A stretch of 64,000 nt of DNA from Saccharopolyspora endophytica (GTDB lineage: Bacteria > Actinomycetota > Actinomycetes > Mycobacteriales > Pseudonocardiaceae): positions 186,001-250,000 of the forward strand of contig NZ_JAGPXE010000010.1 of NCBI RefSeq assembly GCF_018070075.1, given 5' to 3'. A program made the position numbers and the translations under genes. The notes under the pieces are model-generated. The model ran no database searches, had not been told where the DNA came from, and saw only the letters and a program-made list of their open reading frames with translations. Of the stretch, positions 45,890-54,710 are shown piece by piece; positions within the stretch are counted from its first letter, which is position 1, and the number at the start of each line of letters is the position of its first letter.

Positions 45890-46732
45890 TCAGCCTGTGA
45901 AGGCGAAGGCTCGGAGGCCTTCCGTGGTGGTGCGGAGGGTGAGGACCGCGCCGTCCGTGGTGGTGGGGGACGGGAGGTCGTCGCGGGCCGTGGTGATGTA
46001 GAGGTCCTGGAGGTCCTGGCCGCCGAAGCAGAGGTTGGTGGGGCGCTGAGCCGGTAGCGGGATCGTCTCCGCGAGCTCGCCGCTGGGGGCGTAGCGGTGG
46101 AGCTCGCCCTTGTCGCGGACCGCCGTCCAGAGGGAGCCGTCGGTGGCCACCGCCAGGCCGGACGGCTGGCCGCCGACCTCGCAGAGGGTGCGCCGGTTGC
46201 CCATCAGGCCCGCGTTGACGTCGAAGTCGAGGACCTCGATGCGGCCGGTGCCCGCGTCGGCGATGTAGAAGCGGGAGTCGTCAGGGCTGGTGGCCAGCCC
46301 GAACCCGGCCCTGAGGTCCTTGATGATCACGCCCGCCGAGCCGTCCGGGTTCACCCGCGCCAGCCAGCCGTCGCCGGACTCGTCCTCGCGCATCGTCGTG
46401 GCCCACAGCCGACCCTTGCGGTCGATCATCGTGGCGCCGGCCCGCACGCCCTCGCGGGCCCAGTAGACCAGCCAGGTGCGCTGCTCGCCGTGGGCGTCGA
46501 ACAGCGCGATGCCCTCCTGCAGGTGCAGCACCAGGCCGCCTCGGCTGCGGGGCTTCGCGCCTCCGGTCTGCTGCTGCAACGTCATCGTCGCGTTCGCGTG
46601 ACCCGGGCGGTAGCGGTGCACCTCGCCCGCCCGCGGATCCGTCCACAGCAGGGTCTCGGTGCCTACGTCCCAGGTCGGCGCCTGTCCGGAACGCGCCGTC
46701 GCCTGAACTGCGATGTCGACCTGGGCGTGCAC
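45890..46732 (-). CDS. SMP-30/gluconolactonase-like protein lacking the metal ligands
   Basis: A 280-residue six-bladed propeller of the SMP-30 family, recognised by GQAPTWD, GFGLATSPDDSRFYIADAGT, QPSGLAVATDGSLWTAVRDK and CFGGQDLQDLYITTAR. Compared with the known SMP-30 calcium site (Glu in GESPVW, Asn in PNGL, Asp in PDGM) these positions are Gln, Phe and Ser. Lactonase activity is therefore doubtful. The gene runs against the surrounding cys/rhomboid block and splits a cluster that is contiguous in mycobacteria, so it looks inserted. GTG start. Confidence 0.85.
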   Translation of the reverse strand: MHAQVDIAVQATARSGQAPTWDVGTETLLWTDPRAGEVHRYRPGHANATMTLQQQTGGAKPRSRGGLVLHLQEGIALFDAHGEQRTWLVYWAREGVRAGATMIDRKGRLWATTMREDESGDGWLARVNPDGSAGVIIKDLRAGFGLATSPDDSRFYIADAGTGRIEVLDFDVNAGLMGNRRTLCEVGGQPSGLAVATDGSLWTAVRDKGELHRYAPSGELAETIPLPAQRPTNLCFGGQDLQDLYITTARDDLPSPTTTDGAVLTLRTTTEGLRAFAFTG

Positions 46733-46910
46733 ACTTCACCTTTCGACCACCGGACGCAACGGGGTCGAACCCTACCGCGAAGATCATCCGATGGGGCCGG
46801 ATGGCCGAAACCCCGGTGATCCGAAACGCACTCGATGCTCAATCGCGGCGCGGTCGGAATCAGGGTCGATCCCGATCCCGGGGGTCATTCCTGACGCTAG
46901 GCTCGAAGGT

Positions 46911-47552
46911 GTGACACGCCCGATGGAACGCCCACGTCCGCGAGTGCTGCCCGCGAATCCGCTGCGGGCCGCGTTCGGCATGCTCGTCTGCATCGCGGTG
47001 CTGTTCGGCATCGAGTTCTACGACGCGGCGACCCCGGCGCCCAACCTGGCGGAGGACCTCGACGCCAACGGCGTCCTCCCGCGCACCGTCGACGGTCTCG
47101 ACGGCATCCTCTGGGCGCCGCTGCTGCACTTCGGCTGGCAGCACCTGATCAGCAACTCGCTGCCGCTGTTCGTGCTCGGCTGGCTGCTGCTCGCGGGCGG
47201 GATCCGCCAGTTCATCGGCGTCACCGCCGTGGTGTGGATCGTCGCCGGCTTCGGGACGTGGCTGATCGGCGCTCCCGGCTACCACGTCGGGGCCTCCGGC
47301 GTGATCTTCGGCTGGATGGTGTTCCTGCTGCTGCGCGGGTTCGCCCAGCGCAGCATCGCCCAGATCCTGGTTGCGGTGGTGCTGTTCTTCTACTGGGGCG
47401 GCATGCTCTGGGGCGTGCTGCCCGGCCAGCCCGGCATCTCCTGGGAGGGCCACCTCTTCGGCGCGGTCGGTGGGGCGATGGCCACGTGGCTGGTGGCGCG
47501 CAGCACTAGGCGGCGGGTTTCGGGCGCCGAGCCTGGCACACTGGCCGGGTGA
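46911..47552 (+). CDS. Rhomboid family intramembrane serine protease
   Basis: About 213 residues with six to seven membrane segments. [13 protein letters not shown] holds the HxxxN oxyanion motif, [12 protein letters not shown] the catalytic Ser, and [14 protein letters not shown] the catalytic His. Corresponds to Rv1337, which lies between cysM and murI in mycobacteria. GTG 46911 overlaps a GAAGG stretch; ATG 46923 is possible. Overlaps the murI start by four bases. Confidence 0.9.
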   Translation: MTRPMERPRPRVLPANPLRAAFGMLVCIAVLFGIEFYDAATPAPNLAEDLDANGVLPRTVDGLDGILWAPLLHFGWQHLISNSLPLFVLGWLLLAGGIRQFIGVTAVVWIVAGFGTWLIGAPGYHVGASGVIFGWMVFLLLRGFAQRSIAQILVAVVLFFYWGGMLWGVLPGQPGISWEGHLFGAVGGAMATWLVARSTRRRVSGAEPGTLAG

Positions 47553-48364
47553 CCAACGCTCCGATCGGGATCTTCGATTCCGGCGTAGGCGGGCTGACCG
47601 TGAGCCGAGCGATCATGGACCAGCTGCCCGGTGAGACCGTCCACTACGTCGGTGACACCGCCAACGCCCCTTACGGGCCGATGCCGCTGGCCGAGATCCG
47701 CTCCCGCACCTTGGCGATCACCGATGCGATGGTCGACGAGGGCGTGAAGATGCTGGTCATCGCCTGCAACACCGCCTCATCGGCCTGCTTGCGCGACGCC
47801 CGCGAGCGCTACTCCATCCCCGTGGTGGAGGTCGTGCTGCCCGCGGTCCGCAGGGCTGTGGCCACCACGCGCAACCGGCGCGTCGGCGTCATCGGCACCG
47901 ACGCCACCATCCGCTCCCGCGCCTATGACGACGCCTTCACCGCCGCACCGGACATCGAGCTGACCACGGCGGCCTGCCCGCGGTTCGCCGACTTCGTCGA
48001 GCGCGGCATCACCAGCGGCCGGCAGGTGCTGGGACTCGCGCAGAACTACCTCGACCCGCTGCAGCAGGCAGGCGTCGACACACTCGTGCTGGGGTGCACG
48101 CACTACCCGCTGCTGACCGGTGTCCTGCAACTCGCGATGGGCGAGCAGGTCACGCTGGTGTCCAGCGCGGAGGAGACCGCCAAGGACGTCGTCCGGGTGC
48201 TCACCGAGCAGGACCGGCTCGCCGAACCGGACAACCTGCCCGAGCACGAGTTCCGGGTCACCGGCGAACCCGAGCGCTTCGCCCGGTTGGCCCGCCGCTT
48301 TCTCGGTCCGGCTCCCTCGGCCGATGCCGTTCTGCCGCTTCGCGTGTCAGGCTCTGTCGCATGA
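47549..48364 (+). CDS. murI: Glutamate racemase
   Basis: A 271-residue enzyme. [16 protein letters not shown], the first catalytic Cys in [12 protein letters not shown] and the second in [12 protein letters not shown] are intact. It makes D-glutamate for peptidoglycan. GTG start overlapping the rhomboid stop; its own stop overlaps the next ATG (ATGA), so the run is translationally coupled. Confidence 0.96.
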   Translation: MTNAPIGIFDSGVGGLTVSRAIMDQLPGETVHYVGDTANAPYGPMPLAEIRSRTLAITDAMVDEGVKMLVIACNTASSACLRDARERYSIPVVEVVLPAVRRAVATTRNRRVGVIGTDATIRSRAYDDAFTAAPDIELTTAACPRFADFVERGITSGRQVLGLAQNYLDPLQQAGVDTLVLGCTHYPLLTGVLQLAMGEQVTLVSSAEETAKDVVRVLTEQDRLAEPDNLPEHEFRVTGEPERFARLARRFLGPAPSADAVLPLRVSGSVA

Positions 48365-49131
48365 AGCTGACGGTCCTCGGCTGCGCCGGGAGCATTCCCG
48401 GGCCAGACTCGCCCGCGTCCGGATACCTGCTGGAATCCGGTGACACCCGCATCGCGCTGGATCTGGGCAACGGCACGCTCGGCGCGATGCAGCGCTTCAT
48501 CGACCCGTTCGACCTCGACGCGCTGTTCTTCAGCCACCTGCACCCCGACCACTGCGCCGACTTCGGCGCGCTGACGGTGTACCGGCGCTATCGGCCCCAG
48601 CCGCCGTACGACGCGCGCGCCCGGCGGCTGCCGGTGTTCGGCCCGGACAACGCCCCGGACCGGCTCGCCGCGCTGTACGCGCCCACGGCCGCCGAGCTCG
48701 CCGAGACCGACCTGTCCGACGTCTTCGACTTCCGCCCGGTCGGCACCGAGCCGGTGACCGTCGGGCCGTTCACCATCCGCGCGGTCGAGGTCGCCCACCT
48801 GTGCCCGACCTGGGGATTCCGCGTCGAGGCCGAGGGTCGGGTGCTCGCCTACACCGGTGACACCGGGCCGTGCGGTCAGCTCGACGAGCTGGCCTCCGGT
48901 GCCCACGTGCTGCTCGCGGAGGCGTCCTGGGAGCACCACGAGGACGCGCCGATGAACGTCCATCTCTCCGGCCGCCAGGCCGCCGAGGTCGCCAAGACCG
49001 CGGCCGCCGAGCGCTTGCTGATCACCCACCTGGTGCCCTGGACCGACCACGGCGCCATCCACACCGAGGCCAGCGCCACCTTCGACGGCCCCACCCAGCT
49101 GGTCCAGGCGGGCGCCACCTACGAGGTCTGA
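48361..49131 (+). CDS. Metallo-beta-lactamase-fold phosphodiesterase (Rv1339-like)
   Basis: A 256-residue hydrolase with the metal motif [16 protein letters not shown] (HxHxDH), further ligands in [14 protein letters not shown] and [10 protein letters not shown], and the late His in [12 protein letters not shown]. The mycobacterial homologue at this locus, Rv1339, degrades cAMP. Same gene order (murI, this gene, rph, rdgB) supports the match. Followed by a family C repeat pair. Confidence 0.9.
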   Translation: MKLTVLGCAGSIPGPDSPASGYLLESGDTRIALDLGNGTLGAMQRFIDPFDLDALFFSHLHPDHCADFGALTVYRRYRPQPPYDARARRLPVFGPDNAPDRLAALYAPTAAELAETDLSDVFDFRPVGTEPVTVGPFTIRAVEVAHLCPTWGFRVEAEGRVLAYTGDTGPCGQLDELASGAHVLLAEASWEHHEDAPMNVHLSGRQAAEVAKTAAAERLLITHLVPWTDHGAIHTEASATFDGPTQLVQAGATYEV

Positions 49132-49137
49132 GGGAAT

Positions 49138-49197
49138 TCGAATTTCGCGCGAAATTCGAGTCCGAACTTTCGCGCTCGAATTTCGCGCGAAATTCGA
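49138..49197. repeat. Family C repeat: second pair of 22-bp palindromes, 38 bp apart
   Basis: The same perfect 22-base palindrome as at 28.9 kb occurs at 49138-49159 and 49176-49197, again 38 bases apart. The 16-base spacer GTCCGAACTTTCGCGC resembles the reverse complement of the spacer at 28916-28931, so the two composite elements are probably inverted copies of one another. Begins 7 bases after the phosphodiesterase stop. Confidence 0.88.
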
Positions 49198-49277
49198 ATG
49201 GGGGCTCGGTCGCCGGGGTGGGCCGGTGCGACCGGGGCCTTCGTCGGCCGGTCGGGGCCTGGGCTTAGGGTTGAGCT

Positions 49278-50033
49278 GTGGCTAGAGCGGATGGGCGTAG
49301 TGACGATCAGCTTCGCGATGTGAAGATCACGCGGGGATACCAGGACTGGCCTGCGGGTTCGGTGCTGGTGGAGTTCGGCCGTACCCGGGTGCTGTGCGCG
49401 GCCAGCGTGCAGGAGGGCGTTCCGCGCTGGCGGACCGGATCCGGGCTGGGCTGGGTCACCGCCGAGTACGCGATGCTGCCCTCGGCGACCAACACGCGCG
49501 GCTCCCGCGAGTCGGTGAAGGGCCGCATCGGCGGCCGCACCCACGAGATCTCCCGGCTGATCGGCCGGTCCCTGCGCGCCTGCATCGACATGGCGGCGCT
49601 GGGCGAGAACACCATCACCCTGGACTGCGACGTCATCCAGGCCGACGGCGGAACCCGCACCGCCGCGATCACCGGCGCCTACGTGGCGCTGGCCGACGCG
49701 GTGACGTGGCTGGGCGCCGCCGGTCGGCTGTCCGACCCGAAGCCGCTGTCCTGCGCGATCCAGGCGGTCAGCGTGGGCGTCGTCGACGGCCGCGTGCGCC
49801 TGGACCTGCCCTACGAGGAGGACTCGCGCGCCGAGGTCGACATGAACGTGGTCGCCACCGACCACGGCACCCTGGTCGAGGTGCAGGGCACCGGCGAGGG
49901 CGCCACCTACACGCGGTCCACCATGGACAAGATGCTCGACTTCGCGCTGGCCGGATGCGGTGAGCTCGCTCGCTTGCAGGAAGCCGCGCTCGCCGAGCCG
50001 TACCCGGGTGAGCTGCCCGGGAGCGCGGCATGA
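49278..50033 (+). CDS. rph: Ribonuclease PH
   Basis: A 251-residue phosphorolytic exoribonuclease: [17 protein letters not shown], the [19 protein letters not shown] motif that binds RNA and phosphate, and [20 protein letters not shown]. Trims 3' ends of tRNA precursors. GTG start 80 bases after the palindrome pair; overlaps rdgB by four bases. Confidence 0.96.
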   Translation: MARADGRSDDQLRDVKITRGYQDWPAGSVLVEFGRTRVLCAASVQEGVPRWRTGSGLGWVTAEYAMLPSATNTRGSRESVKGRIGGRTHEISRLIGRSLRACIDMAALGENTITLDCDVIQADGGTRTAAITGAYVALADAVTWLGAAGRLSDPKPLSCAIQAVSVGVVDGRVRLDLPYEEDSRAEVDMNVVATDHGTLVEVQGTGEGATYTRSTMDKMLDFALAGCGELARLQEAALAEPYPGELPGSAA

Positions 50034-50635
50034 GCCGGTTGCTGCTGGCCACCCGCAACCAGAAGAAGCTGGTGGAGCTGCGCCGCATCCTCGAAGCCGA
50101 GGGCGTCACGGGCCTGGAAGTCGTGGGACTGGCCGATGTGCCGGAGTTCCCGGAAGCGCCGGAGACAGGTGCCACCTTCGAGGACAACGCCCTCGCCAAG
50201 GCCGCCGACGCCGCTCGGGCCACGGGGCTGCCCGCCGTCGCCGACGACTCGGGCCTGGAGATCGACGCGCTCAACGGGATGCCGGGCGTGCTCTCGGCCC
50301 GCTGGTCCGGTGCGCACGGCGATGACCAGGCGAATCTCGACCTCGTGCTCGGTCAGATCAAGGACGTGCCGGACGAGCGGCGCGGTGGGGCGTTCGTCTC
50401 CGCCGCCGCGCTCGTGCTGCCCGACGGCGGCGAGACCGTGGTGCGCGGTGAGTGGCGCGGCACGATCATCCGGGAATCCCGGGGCGACAACGGCTTCGGC
50501 TACGACCCGATCTTCGTGCCCGAGGGCGAGACCCGCACCAGCGCGGAGCTGTCCCCGGAGGAGAAGGACGCCGACTCGCACCGCGGCCGGGCCCTGCGCC
50601 TGCTGCTGCCGTCGCTGCGCGAACTCGCCACTTGA
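50030..50635 (+). CDS. rdgB: XTP/dITP pyrophosphatase (non-canonical NTP hydrolase)
   Basis: A 201-residue HAM1-type enzyme: [18 protein letters not shown] at the start, [20 protein letters not shown] in the active site, then [13 protein letters not shown]. Removes ITP and XTP from the nucleotide pool. ATG overlaps the rph stop. End of the conserved cluster. Confidence 0.96.
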   Translation: MSRLLLATRNQKKLVELRRILEAEGVTGLEVVGLADVPEFPEAPETGATFEDNALAKAADAARATGLPAVADDSGLEIDALNGMPGVLSARWSGAHGDDQANLDLVLGQIKDVPDERRGGAFVSAAALVLPDGGETVVRGEWRGTIIRESRGDNGFGYDPIFVPEGETRTSAELSPEEKDADSHRGRALRLLLPSLRELAT

Positions 50636-50692
50636 CGTGATGTCGCTCGCCCCGGTGGGGGTCTGACCGGGATCGCCGGTTAACTTCGGTGC

Positions 50693-51451
50693 GTGTTCAC
50701 CGAGTGGTTTGAACTGGCCCTGCTCGTCGTCGTCGGATTCCTGTCCGGCGCGGTGAACGCGGTGGCCGGTGGCGGTTCCCTGCTGGTGTTCCCGGCGCTG
50801 CTGGCGACCGGGATGCCACCGCTGGTGGCCAACGTGACCAACTCGGTGGCGCAGGGGCCCGGTTTCGTGGGCGCGGCGGTCAGCCAGCGCGACGACCTCA
50901 CCGGCAGTCCGCGCAGGCTGTGGACCACGTCGATCGCGGCGTGCGTGGGTTCGGCTGTCGGCTGCGGGCTGCTGATGGTGCTGCCGGGCGAGGTCTTCGA
51001 CGCCGTGGTCCCGGCGCTGGTGGGGCTGTCGGCGGTGCTGATGGCCTTCCAGAACACCATCCGCAAGTGGCTCGGCTCACCGGCCGAGGGCGCCCCGGAC
51101 CGCACGGTGCTGCTCACCGTCGGGATCTTCCTCGCCTCGATCTACGGCGGGTACTTCGGCGGAGCGCGCAGCGTCATCCTGATCGCGATCCTCGTGCTGG
51201 CCGCGACCGACAGCATGCGCAGGCTCAACGCGCTCAAGAGCTGGTTGGGCATGATCGGCAGCGCCGCCACGCTGGTCGTCTACGCGCTCATCGCCCCGGT
51301 GGACTGGGTCGCGGTGGCGATGCTGGTGCCCACCACGGTCATCGGCGGCTACGCGGGCGGCAAGCTCGCCCAACGCCTCCCGTCGACCCTGCTCCGCTAC
51401 CTGGTGGTCGTCATCGCAGCAGGCGTCGCCATCTACATGGTCCTGGACTGA
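50693..51451 (+). CDS. TauE/SafE family permease
   Basis: A 252-residue protein with seven to eight membrane segments and the family-type repeat GFLSGAVNAVAGGGSLLVFP followed later by GIFLASIYGGYFGGARSVIL. The family exports sulfite, sulfoacetate or related anions; the substrate here is unknown. GTG start. The gene converges with bcp, and family A copy 4 lies between them. Confidence 0.88.
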   Translation: MFTEWFELALLVVVGFLSGAVNAVAGGGSLLVFPALLATGMPPLVANVTNSVAQGPGFVGAAVSQRDDLTGSPRRLWTTSIAACVGSAVGCGLLMVLPGEVFDAVVPALVGLSAVLMAFQNTIRKWLGSPAEGAPDRTVLLTVGIFLASIYGGYFGGARSVILIAILVLAATDSMRRLNALKSWLGMIGSAATLVVYALIAPVDWVAVAMLVPTTVIGGYAGGKLAQRLPSTLLRYLVVVIAAGVAIYMVLD

Positions 51452-51460
51452 CGTGACGGG

Positions 51461-51630
51461 CGGCGGCAGCCGCCGTTTCAAGTGCGGGACTCAACTCGCA
51501 CCGCCGCGGGTTCTCAGACGTCGTCTGGGGAGGACAGCCGAAGCGCCGTGTATTGGTCATACACAAGTCTCGGCTCCCGGAGCCAGACGGCGTCTGAGGT
51601 TCCGCTACCCGCACCGCTGAGCAAGGTGAT
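51461..51630 (-). repeat. Family A structured repeat, copy 4 (after bcp, minus strand)
   Basis: Read on the minus strand: direct repeats GCGGTGCGGGTAGCG (51617-51603) and GCGGTGCGAGTTGAG (51504-51490). Outer stem CTCAGACGCCGTCTGG (51598-51583) with CCAGACGACGTCTGAG (51528-51513), one C.A mispair. Here the second stem is AGCCGA with TCGGCT instead of GTGCGCC/GGCGYAC, so this stem also changed on both sides, while the apical hairpin GTGTAT/ATACAC is kept. Trailing 6-bp hairpin CGGCGG/CCGCCG at 51461-51475. Confidence 0.88.
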
Positions 51631-51647
51631 CGCTCTGCGGAAGAGGA

Positions 51648-52121
51648 TCAGGCGCCGATTTCCCTGCGGAGTCGGTCGACGTGGCCTGTGGCCTTGACGT
51701 TGTAGAGGGCCTTGGCGATCTTGCCGTCGGGGTCGACGACGAAGGTCGAGCGGATGACGCCCTGCACGACCTTGCCGTAGTTCTTCTTCTCGCCGAAGGC
51801 GCCCCACGCGGTCATGACGGCGCGGTCCTCGTCGGACAGCAGCGGGAACGTGAGTCCTTCCGCGTCGCGGAACTTCGCGAGCTTCGCCGGCGTGTCCGGG
51901 GAGATGCCCAGGACGTCGAAACCGGCCTCGTTGAGCTCGGCGAGGCTGTCGCGGAAGTCGCACGCCTCCTTGGTGCAGCCCGGGGTGCTCGCGGCGGGGT
52001 AGAAGTAGACGACGACCGAGCGGCCGCGGAAATCGCTCAGCGAGACGGTGTTGCCGTCGGCATCCGGCAGCGAGAACTCGGGCGCGGCGTCGCCGTCGGA
52101 GAGTCGGTTCTGTTCGCTCAT
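51648..52121 (-). CDS. bcp: Thioredoxin-dependent peroxiredoxin (Bcp type)
   Basis: A 157-residue peroxiredoxin. The peroxidatic Cys and the resolving Cys five residues later are both in STPGCTKEACDFRDSL, as in BCP/PrxQ. Reduces peroxides in the cytosol with thioredoxin. 31 bases after its stop a family A repeat begins on the same strand. Confidence 0.95.
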   Translation of the reverse strand: MSEQNRLSDGDAAPEFSLPDADGNTVSLSDFRGRSVVVYFYPAASTPGCTKEACDFRDSLAELNEAGFDVLGISPDTPAKLAKFRDAEGLTFPLLSDEDRAVMTAWGAFGEKKNYGKVVQGVIRSTFVVDPDGKIAKALYNVKATGHVDRLRREIGA

Positions 52122-52152
52122 GCCCGCGACGCTAGCCGATGGGCCGGACGGC

Positions 52153-52320
52153 TCATTCGGGCAGCGCCGCCCCGCCCGCGGCGGGCGTGAGCTGAGACAC
52201 CTGCTCGATGGCCGGTTGCGCCGGCTGCTGCTGGGCGACGAGGAATCCGCCGAGGATCAGTCCGGCGAGCGCCGAAGTGGTCACGGCAATGGCGCACCTT
52301 GTGTAGACGCGGACGGACAC
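52153..52320 (-). CDS. Small membrane-anchored or secreted protein of unknown function
   Basis: A 55-residue product if begun at GTG 52320, which has AAGGAA 8 bases upstream. It has a basic start (VSVRVYTRCAIAVTTSALAG), one hydrophobic segment (about residues 8-28) and a Pro/Gln/Ala-rich outer tail. Signal peptide or single anchor. It lies 31 bases upstream of bcp on the same strand. No family recognised. Confidence 0.6.
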   Translation of the reverse strand: MSVRVYTRCAIAVTTSALAGLILGGFLVAQQQPAQPAIEQVSQLTPAAGGAALPE

Positions 52321-52497
52321 CGTCGAAATTCCTTTCGCAGGGCGGGAAATCCGCATTCGGTGCGGACATGGTGGTGATCGCCGGTATCGCCGGGATCGTT
52401 ACCCGTGTCCCTCGATCGGGCTACCGGGTTGCGGGGGTGATGGGCCGCGCGTAGACGGGAGGGTGGCCCATTCGATCGTGGTTCACGGAGGAAGCGC

Positions 52498-54231
52498 ATG
52501 CCGACCGTCGCCGAACAGTTCATCGAAGTCCTCGTGCAGGCCGGTGTGAAGCGCATCTACGGGATCGTCGGAGACAGCCTCAACCCGGTGGTCGACGCCG
52601 TCCGCCGGACCGAGGGCATCGAGTGGGTGCACACCCGGCACGAGGAGGCGGCGGCGTTCGCCGCGGGCGCCGAAGCGCAGGTCACCGGCCGGCTCGCGGT
52701 GTGCGCGGGCAGCTGCGGTCCGGGCAACCTGCACCTGATCAACGGGCTCTACGACGCGCACCGCAGCGGAGCACCGGTGCTGGCGCTGGCCTCGCACATC
52801 CCGTCGGCGCAGATCGGCACCGGTTTCTTCCAGGAGACGCACCCGGAGGAGCTGTTCAACGAGTGCAGCCACTTCTGCGAGATGCTCTCCCAGCCCGAGC
52901 AGATGCCGAGGCTGCTGCGCTCGGCGATCCAGGCCGCGGTCGGTCGCCGCGGGGTGTCGGTACTGGTGCTGCCCGGTGACGTGGCCGAGGAGTCGGCGGC
53001 CAAGCCGACCGGCCACGGCGTGGTCGACTGCGATCCGCCGACGCTGCTGCCCTCGGCGGAGCAGGTCGCGGCGCTGGCGGAGAAGATCAACCGGGCCGAG
53101 CGGCCGATGATGTTCTGCGGAGCGGGTTCTCGCGGTGCGCACGCCGATGTGATGGAGCTCGCGGAGAAGATCAAGGCGCCGGTCGGGCACGCGCTGCGCG
53201 GCAAGGAGTGGATCCAGTACGACAACCCCTACGACGTCGGCATGAGCGGGCTGCTGGGCTACGGCGCCTGCCACGAGGCGATGCAGAAGGCCGATCTGGT
53301 CCTGCTGATGGGCACCGACTTCCCGTACGACAACTTCCTGCCGCAGGCCAACACGGTGCAGGTCGACATCGAGCCGACGCACCTGGGCCGGCGCACGGTG
53401 CTGGACCTGGCGGTGCACGGCGACGTCGCCGAGACGATCCGCGCGGTGCTGCCGAAGGTCAGCGCCAAGACCGACCGCTCCTACCTGGACCGGATGCTGC
53501 GCGAGCACGCCGGACAGCTGGAGAAGGTCGTCGACGCCTACACCCGCAACGTCGAGTCGCAGGTGCCCATCCACCCCGAGTACGTCGCCGACGTGCTCGA
53601 CGACCTGGCCGCCGACGACGCGGTGTTCACAGTGGACACCGGGATGTGCAACGTGTGGGCGGCCCGCTACATCACGCCCAACGGGCGCCGCCGGGTGCTC
53701 GGGTCGTTCGTGCACGGGTCGATGGCCAACGCGTTGCCGCAGGCCATCGGCGCGCAGTTGGCAGCACCGGACCGCCAGGTGGTGTCGATGTCCGGTGACG
53801 GCGGGCTGGCGATGCTGCTGGGCGACCTGCTGAGCCTGCGGACCCACCGGCTGCCGGTGAAGACCGTGGTGTTCAACAACTCGTCGCTGGGCATGGTCAA
53901 GCTGGAGATGCTGGTCGACGGGATGCCGGACTTCGGCACCGACCACGACAGCGTCGACTTCGCCGCGATCGCCCGCGCGGCCGGGATCAACTCGGTCCGG
54001 GTGGAGAAGCCCGGCGAGGTCCGCGACGCGCTCGCCGACGCGCTGTCGCGACCGGGCCCGGCGCTGGTGGACGTGGTGACCGACCCGAACGCGCTGTCGC
54101 TGCCGCCGCACATCACCGGCGAGCAGGTCAAGGGCTTCGCCCTCGCCGTCAGCCGCACGGTCCTCTCGGGAGGCGTCGGAAAAATGGTGCAACTAGCCCG
54201 AAGCAACCTCCGCAACGTGCCCAGGCCCTGA
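52498..54231 (+). CDS. ThDP-dependent pyruvate dehydrogenase/oxidase-like enzyme (PoxB family)
   Basis: A 577-residue enzyme. The N-terminal part holds the catalytic Glu in HTRHEEAAAFAAGAEAQVTG and AGSCGPGNLHLINGLYDAHR; the ThDP motif is MSGDGGLAMLLGDL, then VFNNSSLGMVKLEM. Overall it follows PoxB/acetolactate synthase-type organisation, with PoxB-like blocks throughout and an extended C-terminus that in E. coli PoxB binds membrane. It may convert pyruvate to acetate and CO2 with FAD; the quinone partner is not shown. ATG with GGAGG upstream. Followed after 25 bases by a family A repeat. Confidence 0.88.
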   Translation: MPTVAEQFIEVLVQAGVKRIYGIVGDSLNPVVDAVRRTEGIEWVHTRHEEAAAFAAGAEAQVTGRLAVCAGSCGPGNLHLINGLYDAHRSGAPVLALASHIPSAQIGTGFFQETHPEELFNECSHFCEMLSQPEQMPRLLRSAIQAAVGRRGVSVLVLPGDVAEESAAKPTGHGVVDCDPPTLLPSAEQVAALAEKINRAERPMMFCGAGSRGAHADVMELAEKIKAPVGHALRGKEWIQYDNPYDVGMSGLLGYGACHEAMQKADLVLLMGTDFPYDNFLPQANTVQVDIEPTHLGRRTVLDLAVHGDVAETIRAVLPKVSAKTDRSYLDRMLREHAGQLEKVVDAYTRNVESQVPIHPEYVADVLDDLAADDAVFTVDTGMCNVWAARYITPNGRRRVLGSFVHGSMANALPQAIGAQLAAPDRQVVSMSGDGGLAMLLGDLLSLRTHRLPVKTVVFNNSSLGMVKLEMLVDGMPDFGTDHDSVDFAAIARAAGINSVRVEKPGEVRDALADALSRPGPALVDVVTDPNALSLPPHITGEQVKGFALAVSRTVLSGGVGKMVQLARSNLRNVPRP

Positions 54232-54242
54232 GTGTTGTCTGT

Positions 54243-54436
54243 GGTCGTTGTGCTTGGCGGTGCGGGTGGCGGAACCTGAGACGCCGCCTGGACTCCGTGC
54301 GCCACTCCTGATGTATGTCCAATGCACGGCGTCGCGGCGTACTCGCCAGACGACGGCTCAGAAACCCCCGGCAGGGGACGGTACGGCGGTGCCGGTTGCG
54401 AGGGTTGCTTTCACGCCTCGCGGCTGCGCCGCTTGC
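54243..54436 (+). repeat. Family A structured repeat, copy 5 (after PoxB-like gene)
   Basis: Direct repeats GCGGTGCGGGTGGCG (54257) and GCGGTGCCGGTTGCG (54386); this copy has about 16 extra bases before the second repeat. Outer stem CTGAGACGCCGCCTGG (54276-54291) with CCAGACGACGGCTCAG (54346-54361): 13 of 16 pair. Loop core nearly identical to copies 2 and 6. Trailing hairpin GCGGC-TGC-GCCGC (54420-54432) is identical to copy 2. Confidence 0.86.
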
Positions 54437-54453
54437 GATCCCCGGGCTGCCGG

Positions 54454-54639
54454 TCAGTCGCGGTTGCGGCGGGGTGTGAGGCGGCCCGCTCTGAGCCAGA
54501 GCAGCAGGCCCATTCCGAAGAACACGGCCCAGACCAGCACGGACACGACCATCAGCAGGTACACGTGGAATGTCACCCCCCATGACGTGGCGGTCCGGCC
54601 CACCCCTCGGACCGCCCCGACAAACAACCCGCCCAACAA
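54454..54639 (-). CDS. Possible small membrane protein
   Basis: Up to 61 residues with one hydrophobic segment (VYLLMVVSVLVWAVFFGMGL) and a basic tail (RAGRLTPRRNRD). Codon usage over the last 40 codons is as GC-biased as in real genes here, but the start is unclear: the TTG at 54639 has no ribosome site, and GTG 54576 is preceded by G-rich sequence that is too close. Divergent from the XRE regulator. May be real, not proven. Confidence 0.45.
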   Translation of the reverse strand: MLGGLFVGAVRGVGRTATSWGVTFHVYLLMVVSVLVWAVFFGMGLLLWLRAGRLTPRRNRD

Positions 54640-54710
54640 GCATCCCGGGAAGATGTCGTACGGGTGATCGGGATGTGACTCGTTGTGGTGGGCCGGGCAG
54701 GATGGGGGCC

